8,163 nucleotides of DNA, from positions 1 through 8,163 of the forward strand of contig JBCBWG010000154.1 in assembly GCA_039817205.1 (NCBI GenBank), given 5' to 3'. Each line of letters begins with the position of its first letter. Position 1 is the first letter of the stretch. The DNA is from JBCBWG01 sp039817205 (GTDB lineage: Bacteria > Pseudomonadota > Alphaproteobacteria > Rhizobiales > Hyphomicrobiaceae). A model generated the notes under the pieces. That model was not told where the DNA came from, made no database searches, and was given only the letters and a program-made list of their open reading frames with translations. Made by a program: the position numbers and the translations under genes. Below are positions 1-6,329 of this stretch, piece after piece.

Positions 1-232
1 TGACGGCGTCGGGCGCGAAATCCGCAAAAGCTTGTTCCATCGAGCTGCGGTCACAGATATCGGCTTCGAGAAAGTGGTAGCCTGTTGAATTGGTAATGGG
101 GGCGAGGGAGCTGAGGTTTGCGGCGTACGTCAGTTTGTCAACGACGAGGACCGAAACTCCTTCTTCGCCAATCAGGTAGCGGCAGAGCGCTGAGCCAATG
201 AAACCGCATCCGCCAGTGACCAGAATTCTCAT
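1..232 (-). CDS. rfbB: dTDP-glucose 4,6-dehydratase, N-terminal part (cut by the left window edge)
   Basis: Converts dTDP-glucose to dTDP-4-keto-6-deoxyglucose in the cytoplasm, the second step towards dTDP-L-rhamnose and related deoxysugars for O-antigen or capsule. Translating the minus strand from the ATG at 232-230 gives 77 residues. They begin MRILVTGGCGFIGSALCRYL, an extended short-chain dehydrogenase Rossmann start with the NAD-binding glycine motif G7-G8-C9-G10-F11-I12-G13. The Cys replaces the more usual Ala. VVDKLTYAANLSSL and ADICD follow, both typical of RfbB. A clean ribosome binding site, GGAGG, lies 8 nt upstream. The active-site Tyr/Lys and the C-terminal substrate domain lie outside the window. 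It follows the minus-strand glycosyltransferase gene in the same direction, consistent with a surface polysaccharide cluster. Other sugar-nucleotide epimerase/dehydratases share the fold, but the LTYAANL segment favours RfbB. Confidence 0.93.
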   Translation of the reverse strand, partial: MRILVTGGCGFIGSALCRYLIGEEGVSVLVVDKLTYAANLSSLAPITNSTGYHFLEADICDRSSMEQAFADFAPDAV

Positions 233-397
233 GGAAAAAACCTCCGCCGCCCGTTTTGCGGGTAGTTGAGCCGCAACAGGAGGTCAAGCGATCCACCACG
301 GCGAGCGTGCCGAGAACGCCCGCAGCGTCCGGATCGCCACCTTATCGCCGGCTAATCGTCAGCACACGGTGGGCCGCTCACTCCGGTATCGTCGCGC
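233..397 (-). other. Intergenic spacer between the glycosyltransferase gene and rfbB
   Basis: This 165-bp stretch has no convincing gene. Read on the minus strand, it contains TTGACC (282-287), which could be a -35 box. The hexamer 17 bp further on is TACCCG, a poor -10 box, so a separate rfbB promoter is only weakly supported. A short CCCG/CGGG inverted repeat (about 250-262) lies just upstream of the rfbB ribosome binding site. No stem with a following T-run that would mark a terminator for the glycosyltransferase gene was found, so read-through from that gene into rfbB is possible. Confidence 0.4.
241..245 (-). promoter_or_regulatory. Shine-Dalgarno site of rfbB
   Basis: On the minus strand this reads GGAGG, followed by an 8-nt spacer TTTTTTCC and the ATG of rfbB. 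The strong match and spacing fix the rfbB start at 232. Confidence 0.8.
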
Positions 398-1348
398 TCA
401 CATCTCAAGCAGCTGCATCAATTTGAGAGCCCAAGTGTCGCTCGGAAACTGCCGCGTGACGGTGGTTTGGCGAACAAATGCGATGCGATCGGGGAAGCGA
501 CCCCCGGCGTTGCGGAGGAGCTGGATCGCTGCCCGGTTTTCGGGCGTCAGCGCATCGCCGAACACGGCTTCGAACTCGGCGGCTTGGGCCTGCAGTTTTG
601 GCAAAGTCCGTTCCTTGAGGCGGCGGCGGATTTTCGCGAGGAACCAATCGAGGCGACCCACCGGCAGGCCGACGGCGTTTTGACCGTGCATGCGGTATCT
701 GATCGTTGGTTGCGGGTCATAAATCGCGTCGCCAAATGCGGTGGCCACCAGGTAAAGCCACCAGTCATGCATGATGGCATGCGTTGGCAAACCACCGGCG
801 AGCACCCTGTCACGGAGCGCTGAGTTGAACGCGATCGTGCAGCCGGTCGCCAAATTTTCGACCAGCGCATTTTCGAACTGTGGCGGTCGCGGCCAAAGCG
901 GGGACTCCCGGACCTCGTGGAGGTCGCGGTCGACGATTTTCAGACGCGAACAATACAGACGCGGGGGCCTATCGGGTGCGCCGACGTGCGCCACGGCCCG
1001 CGCGACTTTGTCTCGGCACCAGATGTCGTCCTGGTCCGACAACATGATCAGGTGGTCGGATGGCGCCTCCGCGATCAGTGCGAAAAAGCTTGCCATTGCG
1101 CCACGGTTCGAACCGCGAATGATCCGAACCGGGCGTGCCGCGGTTCTCTCAAACTCGGCGAGGATCTGCAGCGTTCGATCCGTTGAACCGTCATCGCGGA
1201 TGATAAGCGAGAGGTTGTCGTATGACTGATCGACGATCGATTGCAGTTGCTGGTCCAGAAACGGAACACCGTTGAAGGTCGATAGAAGGATGACAACCGG
1301 TGGGTCTGTTATAACACGGCTCATGACCAGCTTTGCTCTTCCTCCCAT
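398..1348 (-). CDS. Family 2 glycosyltransferase, possibly a rhamnosyltransferase
   Basis: Probably transfers a sugar from a nucleotide-sugar donor to a surface glycan on the cytoplasmic side of the membrane. The 316-residue protein has the GT-A fold signs of the GT2 family. These are STFNG (23-27), the nucleotide-binding RDDGSTD (51-57), the metal-binding acidic motif SDQDDIW (104-110), NLATGC (165-170) and HDWW (194-197). The SDQDDIW plus HDWW pattern is typical of the GT2 subgroup containing many rhamnosyltransferases, and rfbB downstream would supply a dTDP-deoxysugar. The actual donor cannot be read from sequence. No membrane segment is seen. The start at 1348 is chosen because GGAGG lies 5 nt upstream. 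An internal ATG at 1324 (308 residues) lacks a well-spaced site. The frame stays open upstream to an ATG at 1510, but that Arg/Ala-rich extension does not resemble a GT2 N-terminus. It is transcribed away from the srf-type genes. Confidence 0.88.
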   Translation of the reverse strand: MGGRAKLVMSRVITDPPVVILLSTFNGVPFLDQQLQSIVDQSYDNLSLIIRDDGSTDRTLQILAEFERTAARPVRIIRGSNRGAMASFFALIAEAPSDHLIMLSDQDDIWCRDKVARAVAHVGAPDRPPRLYCSRLKIVDRDLHEVRESPLWPRPPQFENALVENLATGCTIAFNSALRDRVLAGGLPTHAIMHDWWLYLVATAFGDAIYDPQPTIRYRMHGQNAVGLPVGRLDWFLAKIRRRLKERTLPKLQAQAAEFEAVFGDALTPENRAAIQLLRNAGGRFPDRIAFVRQTTVTRQFPSDTWALKLMQLLEM

Positions 1349-1353
1349 CCAAG

Positions 1354-1358
1354 CCTCC
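1354..1358 (-). promoter_or_regulatory. Shine-Dalgarno site deciding the glycosyltransferase start
   Basis: The minus strand reads GGAGG, then CTTGG, then ATG (1348-1346). A second GGAGG, inside the first codons of that reading, lies 16 nt from the alternative ATG at 1324, which is too far for normal initiation. This supports the 1348 start over 1324 and over the far upstream ATG at 1510. Confidence 0.6.
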
Positions 1359-1390
1359 GTCGCCGCCGACGCCAACCGCCAAGACTTGGC

Positions 1391-1424
1391 CAGCGCCATC
1401 GGTGCGCTCACCGCAACGGCGCTG
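1391..1424. other. Nested GC-rich hairpin in the leader of the glycosyltransferase gene
   Basis: CAGCGCC (1391-1397) pairs with GGCGCTG (1418-1424). Inside it, CGGTG (1400-1404) pairs with CACCG (1409-1413) around a 4-nt loop, giving 7 + 5 base pairs with small internal bulges. TTGGCC occurs as a direct copy on each side (1386-1391 and 1426-1431). On the minus strand the structure would sit about 45-75 nt upstream of the glycosyltransferase start. No T-run follows, so it is not an ordinary intrinsic terminator. It could be an mRNA leader structure or a chance stem. Confidence 0.4.
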
Positions 1425-1441
1425 ATTGGCCGAAGGACGTA

Positions 1442-1453
1442 ATGCAATTGCAT
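1442..1453. repeat. 12-bp perfect palindrome ATGCAATTGCAT
   Basis: A perfect self-complementary 12-mer that is AT-rich within a GC-rich region. It lies in the divergent intergenic stretch, about 95 bp from the glycosyltransferase start and 160 bp from the SUMF1-protein start. The form suits a homodimeric repressor or activator, but no specific regulator can be named. Confidence 0.4.
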
Positions 1454-1500
1454 CGCACACCAACGCGCGCCGCATGACGACCTTTGATATCGGACGCAGC

Positions 1501-1573
1501 GACGTCGCAAGTGCCAAAGCAGCCGACGGACAGCTTGACGTCCCGGCCTGAGTGGCGCCAGTGTTGCGACGTC
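1501..1573. repeat. Three GACGTC palindromes (1501-1506, 1537-1542, 1568-1573)
   Basis: Three copies of the palindromic hexamer GACGTC occur with start-to-start spacing of 36 and 31 bp, immediately upstream of the SUMF1-protein gene. The first extends to a perfect 10-bp palindrome GCGACGTCGC (1499-1508). The third reads GCGACGTCAC. The spacing is near three helical turns, so the sites would lie on a similar DNA face, as operator arrays often do. This is a pattern reading and no known binding motif is assigned. Confidence 0.35.
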
Positions 1574-1611
1574 ACCCGTGCGCCTAGTGAGTATGTTGGA
1601 CGAAGCAAGAT

Positions 1612-3054
1612 TTGGGGCCGAAACAATTGTTTGAGTTCGTTCGAAGTGTACGCCACTTCGCGGTTATTAGCATTCTCGGCTGCTCGTTTTTGAGCGCTTT
1701 GCCCGGCCCTGCTGCCAGCCAGCAGCTGTCGTGTAGCGCACTCAGAGCCTGCTCCGGGCCCGAAGCCGATGGCGTCCGGCAGAAATGCGAGATCATCGAA
1801 GCCACGCTTGCAACGAAAGTGCGCGAGGTTGCTACCCAAGAGCGGCGACTTCAGGCGAGCCAGGTCGAACAAGATCGACGTTGCAATGCGACTTTGAAGG
1901 ATGCGTTCGCTGCAAAGACGCGGGAGATTGCGTCCCTAAAAGCTCAGATTGCAGCGTTGCGCGACGGCCAAGCCGCAGCGCGTTCGGATCGCGCCGCAAT
2001 ACAAGCTCTGCAGGCTAAAAACAGCGACCTGTCACGGCGCAACAATGAACTTGAGCAAAAGATCGCCGATGCGACGCGCCAGATTGAAGCGTTGAAGCGG
2101 GAGCGGGCAGAACAAGCCGCGCCCCCCGCGCCAGCTTCAAACTCGGCGCCCGCCGGTGCTGGGCCAACCGATTGCGAGAACTGTCCGGCGATGCAGGCGG
2201 TCGATGTCGATGTGCCGGTGAAGCTTGGAGCGCCGCCCGGGTTCACGGCAGCCAACTGGCGGTCTTTACAGCCGGGACACGAGCAGCCGAGCAAGCCTTT
2301 TGCGATGTCTCGCTATGAGGTGACAGTTGGCGAGTTTAAAACATTTCTTGAGAAGACAGGCGCCTCCGGCACATTTCGCCGGACATGCGTGATCCGCTTG
2401 GGTCTTCGCAAAAAAGCAGTTGAGGTGTCCGAGCCGTCTTTGTTCGCCGCCTTGTCTTTGAATGCGCCCGACGATGCGGATGAGTACCCAGCTGTATGTA
2501 TTTCGCAGAAAGACGCCGAAGCCTATGCAGCTTGGTTGACGGAACAGGCGGGTGGCGAGGCAACATTTCAATTGCCGACGGAGAGCCAGTGGGAATATGC
2601 CGCGCGGTCGCATCGCGACTATGCGCCTTTACCGGCGAGCAAAGAGTACGCGCTTTGCGGCATGATGAACGTAGCTGATCAGCGGTTTCGCAGGTTTCAT
2701 CGATCTCAGAAAAGCCCCGTGCTTAGCGAACTGCAGCTCACGTCCGGCAAAGCCCAAACCGCGAATTGTTCGGATCAGTGGGAATTGGCTGAGCCGGCCG
2801 CCGCACGTGCCCCACACAACAAATTCGGCATCGTAAACTTGCTCGGCAACGTGGCTGAGTGGACGGCCAAGTGCTGGTCTCAGATGAGCGGTGGGGTGGT
2901 CTCAACGGACTGCAACAACGCGGCCATCCGAGGGGGGTCGTTTGCGTCTAGACCGGATGCCGCAACCGTTTGGGCCCGCCAAAAAGTCACGATCCGCGAT
3001 GCAAACACCGGGTACTTTGACATTGGCTTTCGGGTGGTTCGGGCGGCACGCTAG
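1612..3054 (+). CDS. Exported coiled-coil protein with a SUMF1/FGE-type (formylglycine-generating enzyme-like) domain
   Basis: Role unknown; the domain is a C-type-lectin-like fold also used for binding. Layout of the 480 residues: a Sec signal peptide (1 to about 36, hydrophobic AVISILGCSFLSAL and likely cleavage after A34-A35-S36); a charged heptad-rich coiled coil (about 60-167); a Pro/Ala linker (168-187); then the SUMF1 domain (188-480). The domain opens with the cysteine pair C188-E-N-C191-P and has YEVTVGEF (235-242), LPTESQWEYAAR (321-332), NKFGIVNLLGNVAEW (403-417), RGGSF (440-444) and a closing GFRVVRA (472-478). True formylglycine-generating enzymes carry copper-binding cysteines just after RGGSF. 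Here that stretch reads ASRPDAATVW with no Cys, so enzymatic activity is unlikely. The start is TTG at 1612, since no in-frame ATG or GTG exists after the stop at 1588. A second TTG at 1627, with GGGG 9 nt upstream, is equally possible. It is followed 82 bp later by srfB in the same direction, suggesting an operon. Confidence 0.87.
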   Translation: MGPKQLFEFVRSVRHFAVISILGCSFLSALPGPAASQQLSCSALRACSGPEADGVRQKCEIIEATLATKVREVATQERRLQASQVEQDRRCNATLKDAFAAKTREIASLKAQIAALRDGQAAARSDRAAIQALQAKNSDLSRRNNELEQKIADATRQIEALKRERAEQAAPPAPASNSAPAGAGPTDCENCPAMQAVDVDVPVKLGAPPGFTAANWRSLQPGHEQPSKPFAMSRYEVTVGEFKTFLEKTGASGTFRRTCVIRLGLRKKAVEVSEPSLFAALSLNAPDDADEYPAVCISQKDAEAYAAWLTEQAGGEATFQLPTESQWEYAARSHRDYAPLPASKEYALCGMMNVADQRFRRFHRSQKSPVLSELQLTSGKAQTANCSDQWELAEPAAARAPHNKFGIVNLLGNVAEWTAKCWSQMSGGVVSTDCNNAAIRGGSFASRPDAATVWARQKVTIRDANTGYFDIGFRVVRAAR

Positions 3055-3136
3055 TGTTTCGCGCGGAGCGGTCCGGTACCCTGCGGTCGGATCTCGAAGC
3101 CAATCCCCGCCACCGGCATAATTGGGTTTGTTGAGA

Positions 3137-6100
3137 ATGTCCGAGACCGAATTGGCGCCCGTCGTCACCGACAAGGAAATCCTACTTGTCCCGAACTCGG
3201 GCGTTCAATACCTCGACCTCACGTTGACGGAACCCGAGGGAAATGCGCGCGTGGATTTGGCATATAATCGTGCCGGATTGGAAACGACTGCGACAGACGC
3301 CACTCCAAGCGCGCCCGGTGCAGATGCATCGCGGGTCATTTCACTGGTCAAACGCGATGGGTCCGGCGACGGCTTTCTCTCGGCCGACAATCAGGCTGTA
3401 TCCTCCGACCATGTTTTCTCGGTCGATCTGCGCTCCGCGCTTGATGCGGTCAAAGGTCGATGGTTGCCGCTGCCCTTTTTGCGGAAGATCCAAGAGAGTA
3501 ACAGCCTTCAGGACAGCCCAACAAACTGGGTCCGAGCTTTTATCCAAGAGCTCGATGCACCCTGTCCGGCGGGCTCGCGATATCGTCTCGTGATGGTCGT
3601 CGATACGACGATAAATTCGCGATCTGATGATACGCAAAAGCGAACGCCGCAGCAGCAGGATGTGAGTGAGAGCGTCTCTCAATTCGAGTTCCCTCGGGAA
3701 CGCGATGCGCTCAGCCGGTATCTTTCGGGCCAGGATTGGGTCGCGGCGTTTTGCGAAGATACGATCGCGAAACCGGAGCGCATCCGCGGTGCGCCGCCCG
3801 TCCTGACCGAACTCGATGACCGAGCCGAGCTTGAGCGATTTAAAACGCACTTCCCCTTCGCGATCTATGCCGCTTGGCTGAGCTTGCTCCCACACATCGT
3901 CACGTTTCCCGTTTTGCGCTTTCTGGACACGCTAAGCGAAAACGCGTCAGCGCGGGTCATTCCGGTCGACCTTGTTCTCGATGTCGGCAACTCCCGAACC
4001 TGTGGGATCTTGTTCGAGGACGCTGGCGAACGGCGCGATCTGAACGACTGCTACAACATGAAGCTTCGGGATTTGTCGTCGCCCGCGTTTCTCCACGAAG
4101 GACCGTTCTCAAGTCGCCTGGAGTTTTCAGACCACGCCTATGGCGTTGGCAAGGCCGAAAAGGTGGACGGGCGTGTCCTCTTCGAATGGCCATCACCGGT
4201 TCGTCTCGGACCAGAAGCAACGCGTCTGTCGGGGCAGATTTTCGGAAACGAAGGTCAGATGGGCGTTGCGAGCCCGAAACGTTTCATTTGGGACACAAGT
4301 CGAAGCATCAACACATGGCACCTCAATCCTTACGGTCGACCGAAGCTTGCAACCGACATCGAAGCGCAGCCGCGCAAGGCCTTTAAGGGATCGGTCCCGC
4401 AAAAGTTGACAGACGAGGGCGAGTTGGTGGGCTCCGGCCAACTGCCAACCGTTGAGCCGCAGTATTCGCGCTCGTCACTGACAACGTTTCTCTTGATCGA
4501 GCTGATCCAACAGGCGTTTTGCCAAGTCAACGCAGCGTATGTCCGGTACAGCCGCGGTCACCGAAACCGTCCTCGACGTCTGCGCAAAATCATTTTGACC
4601 GTGCCGACGGCGATGACGCTGGAAGAACGCCTTTTGTTCCATCGCCGGGCCGCGAACGCCTGTAAAATCCTGTGGCCTCTCGTTGGCGAGAAACGTCCAG
4701 ACGTGTCGGTCACGCTGCAGGAACAATTAAACGACCAGTGGGACGAAGCGGTCGCGACACAGGCCGTGTTTCTTTATGGAGAAACTGTCGGGCGCTTCAA
4801 AGAAAGCATGGATGACTTCTTTCAGACGAGTGGTGCGATCCGGTCGCTGCCGCAGAAGTTGCGCGAAGACATCCGAGATGCAGGACATGCAGACGTTGTT
4901 CCAGAAGAAGCACCTTGTCTTCGGCTCGCCAGCCTCGACATTGGAGGCGGCACGACAGACCTGATTGTGACGAGCTATTATCTGGTCAACAAGGGGATCT
5001 ACCCGGTCCAAAATTTTCGCGAAGGGTTCAACGTCGCCGGTGACGACATTCTCGGCGAGCTGGTGCAGAAAGTGGTGCTCCCGGCACTTGCACTTAGCCT
5101 CGAGAATGAGGGTCACCCGGCACCGCTTGAGTTGATCAACGATCTTGTTGGACCGGATCGCGAGGGGGCGACGATTGCCGCGGATTCGAATATGCGACGC
5201 CAATTCTGCGGTCATATTTTAATCCCGATCGCCCTTCGTCTGATTGATCTTTATGAGAACCCAGGCGCTGAACCGAACGGCGTCTCCACGATTTCAATCG
5301 ATGACCTCGCAACCGCGGACGATCGCGCGCGATCGCAACTCGATCAGCACGCGCGTCGGAAGGATGAGCGCGGCGGCCGCATATTCGAGACGTCTCTATT
5401 TGACTTGAGCATCACGGCGTCTGCGCAGAGCGTTGAGGACGTGGTCTCAAGCGTGATGGGCTCGGTCGTCATCGATCTTGCTGAGATCGTCTATGCCCAT
5501 TCCTGCGATTTTCTACTCCTTGCGGGGCGGCCGTCGAGATTGCCTGCGCTCAAGAAGATCCTCTTGTCTCACCTGCCCATTGCGCCGCATCGCCTCATCC
5601 CGATGCACGACTACCGCGTTGGGCCGTGGTATCCGTTCCAGAGGATCGACAATCGGGTCCACGATCCCAAAATGACGGTCTCTGTTGGCGCGATGATCTG
5701 TGCGATGTCCGAAGGCGTTTTGCAGAATTTCTTTCTCCATTCGAACCGGCTGCATATGCGCTCAACAGCGCGTCACATCGGCCCGGTTCGCAACTACCGG
5801 ATTGAGCCGAGCGAAGTCTATTTCGCTGATGTCGATTTCGACTCAGACGATATGGCCGGCGCGATCATCGAGAAGGAAATTTCCTTCACGTACCCAACAC
5901 AGATTGGTTTCCGTCAAATGCGCCATGGACGCTGGCAGGCAACACCGTATTACGATCTCCGATATAGTGACGAAACAATGGGAGAGGCGGTCCGTCCCCA
6001 AGCCCCGATCCGCGTCACCCTTTCGCTCAAAGTGCCGAGTGAGAAAGATCCGACAGCGCTCACCATCACGAGTGCGGAAGACGCAACTGGGCGGTCTGTT

Positions 6101-6250
6101 AAATCGGCGCTCAGTCTCCGCTTGCAGACGTTGTCAGCGGCAGGCCGGAAGGGCGAACAGCACTGGCTCGACGCCGGTATATTCGATGTCAATCAAGTTC
6201 AGGAATTCATGGCGATGTTTCGCCATAGCAGTTCGTCTAAAACCAGTTGA
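3137..6250 (+). CDS. srfB: SrfB family protein (putative virulence factor) with an actin/Hsp70-type ATPase core
   Basis: Belongs to the SrfB family named from the Salmonella srfABC locus; its biochemical role is not established. The 1037-residue protein is near the roughly 1000 residues usual for the family. After a 280-residue N-terminal region come the marks of the actin/Hsp70 ATPase fold: phosphate-1 loop DVGNSRTCG (282-290), a strand-turn KIILTVPTA resembling the Hsp70 VPA segment (T488-V-P-T491), phosphate-2 loop DIGGGTTD (601-608) and adenosine motif LLLAGRPSRLP (about 793-803). All three nucleotide-contacting loops are intact, so ATP binding is likely. A C-terminal region of about 200 residues follows. 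No signal peptide or membrane segment is seen, so it should be cytoplasmic. The start is ATG 3137. In-frame TTGs at 3122 and 3131 are possible, none with a strong ribosome binding site. It sits between the SUMF1 protein gene (82-bp gap) and srfC (75-bp gap). Confidence 0.9.
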   Translation: MSETELAPVVTDKEILLVPNSGVQYLDLTLTEPEGNARVDLAYNRAGLETTATDATPSAPGADASRVISLVKRDGSGDGFLSADNQAVSSDHVFSVDLRSALDAVKGRWLPLPFLRKIQESNSLQDSPTNWVRAFIQELDAPCPAGSRYRLVMVVDTTINSRSDDTQKRTPQQQDVSESVSQFEFPRERDALSRYLSGQDWVAAFCEDTIAKPERIRGAPPVLTELDDRAELERFKTHFPFAIYAAWLSLLPHIVTFPVLRFLDTLSENASARVIPVDLVLDVGNSRTCGILFEDAGERRDLNDCYNMKLRDLSSPAFLHEGPFSSRLEFSDHAYGVGKAEKVDGRVLFEWPSPVRLGPEATRLSGQIFGNEGQMGVASPKRFIWDTSRSINTWHLNPYGRPKLATDIEAQPRKAFKGSVPQKLTDEGELVGSGQLPTVEPQYSRSSLTTFLLIELIQQAFCQVNAAYVRYSRGHRNRPRRLRKIILTVPTAMTLEERLLFHRRAANACKILWPLVGEKRPDVSVTLQEQLNDQWDEAVATQAVFLYGETVGRFKESMDDFFQTSGAIRSLPQKLREDIRDAGHADVVPEEAPCLRLASLDIGGGTTDLIVTSYYLVNKGIYPVQNFREGFNVAGDDILGELVQKVVLPALALSLENEGHPAPLELINDLVGPDREGATIAADSNMRRQFCGHILIPIALRLIDLYENPGAEPNGVSTISIDDLATADDRARSQLDQHARRKDERGGRIFETSLFDLSITASAQSVEDVVSSVMGSVVIDLAEIVYAHSCDFLLLAGRPSRLPALKKILLSHLPIAPHRLIPMHDYRVGPWYPFQRIDNRVHDPKMTVSVGAMICAMSEGVLQNFFLHSNRLHMRSTARHIGPVRNYRIEPSEVYFADVDFDSDDMAGAIIEKEISFTYPTQIGFRQMRHGRWQATPYYDLRYSDETMGEAVRPQAPIRVTLSLKVPSEKDPTALTITSAEDATGRSVKSALSLRLQTLSAAGRKGEQHWLDAGIFDVNQVQEFMAMFRHSSSSKTS

Positions 6251-6272
6251 TCAGTCTCGCAAGGTTGGTTCG

Positions 6273-6329
6273 ATGCCGACATCGGACAGGCGTCAACACC
6301 CCTGCTCAGTCTTTGAGGTCAGAGAATGA
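6273..6329 (+). CDS. Possible 18-codon leader ORF overlapping the srfC start
   Basis: In the srfB-srfC gap, ATG 6273 opens an 18-residue frame (MPTSDRRQHPCSVFEVRE) ending in TGA 6327-6329. Its stop overlaps the srfC start as ATGA. An AAGG lies 8 nt before the ATG. This geometry is typical of translational coupling, but the peptide is not recognised. The frame also continues from an out-of-frame stretch inside srfB, so it may be chance. Confidence 0.2.
   Translation: MPTSDRRQHPCSVFEVRE
6315..6318 (+). promoter_or_regulatory. Shine-Dalgarno site of srfC
   Basis: GAGG is followed by 7 nt and the ATG at 6326. This spacing supports 6326 as the srfC start and means srfC can be initiated independently of srfB. 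Confidence 0.7.

Larger units (their letters stand above)
1349..1611. promoter_or_regulatory. Divergent intergenic region with clustered palindromes
   Basis: This stretch of about 260 bp separates the minus-strand glycosyltransferase gene from the plus-strand SUMF1-srfB-srfC genes, so promoters for both directions should lie here. No convincing sigma-70 -35/-10 pair was found. The best pieces are TTGACG at 1535-1540, without a good -10 at 17 bp, and TATGTT at 1592-1597, without a well-spaced -35. The region does hold an unusual density of dyad-symmetric sites, listed separately. Open frames across it are Arg/Ala-rich and unconvincing, so it is treated as non-coding. Confidence 0.5.

Noticed and set aside
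1349..1510. N-terminal extension of the glycosyltransferase to an ATG at 1510.
   Set aside because: The extra 54 residues are Arg/Ala-rich with no GT2 features, whereas a well-spaced GGAGG supports the ATG at 1348.
1612..1700. Lipoprotein signal in the SUMF1 protein (ILGC at residues 21-24).
   Set aside because: The -3 to -1 residues I-L-G are a poor lipobox, the hydrophobic stretch continues past the Cys, and a normal cleavage site follows at AAS/QQ.
1612..3054. Annotating the SUMF1 protein as an active formylglycine-generating enzyme or sulfatase maturase.
   Set aside because: The catalytic cysteines after RGGSF are absent and no sulfatase gene is nearby.
3341..3895. A 184-codon minus-strand open frame within srfB.
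   Set aside because: It is antisense to a well-supported family protein, has no recognisable domain and is a typical shadow in GC-rich DNA.
5320..5335. A 16-bp perfect palindrome CGATCGCGCGCGATCG inside srfB.
   Set aside because: It lies in coding sequence for a plain Asp/Arg/Ala-rich stretch and is built from CG/GATCG steps common in GC-rich genes. No second copy or site context was seen.
5700..6329. A 209-codon plus-strand open frame overlapping the end of srfB.
   Set aside because: It is Arg/Ser-rich and in another frame of the clearly conserved SrfB C-terminal region, so it is a shadow. Only its last 18 codons are mentioned, as a possible leader ORF.
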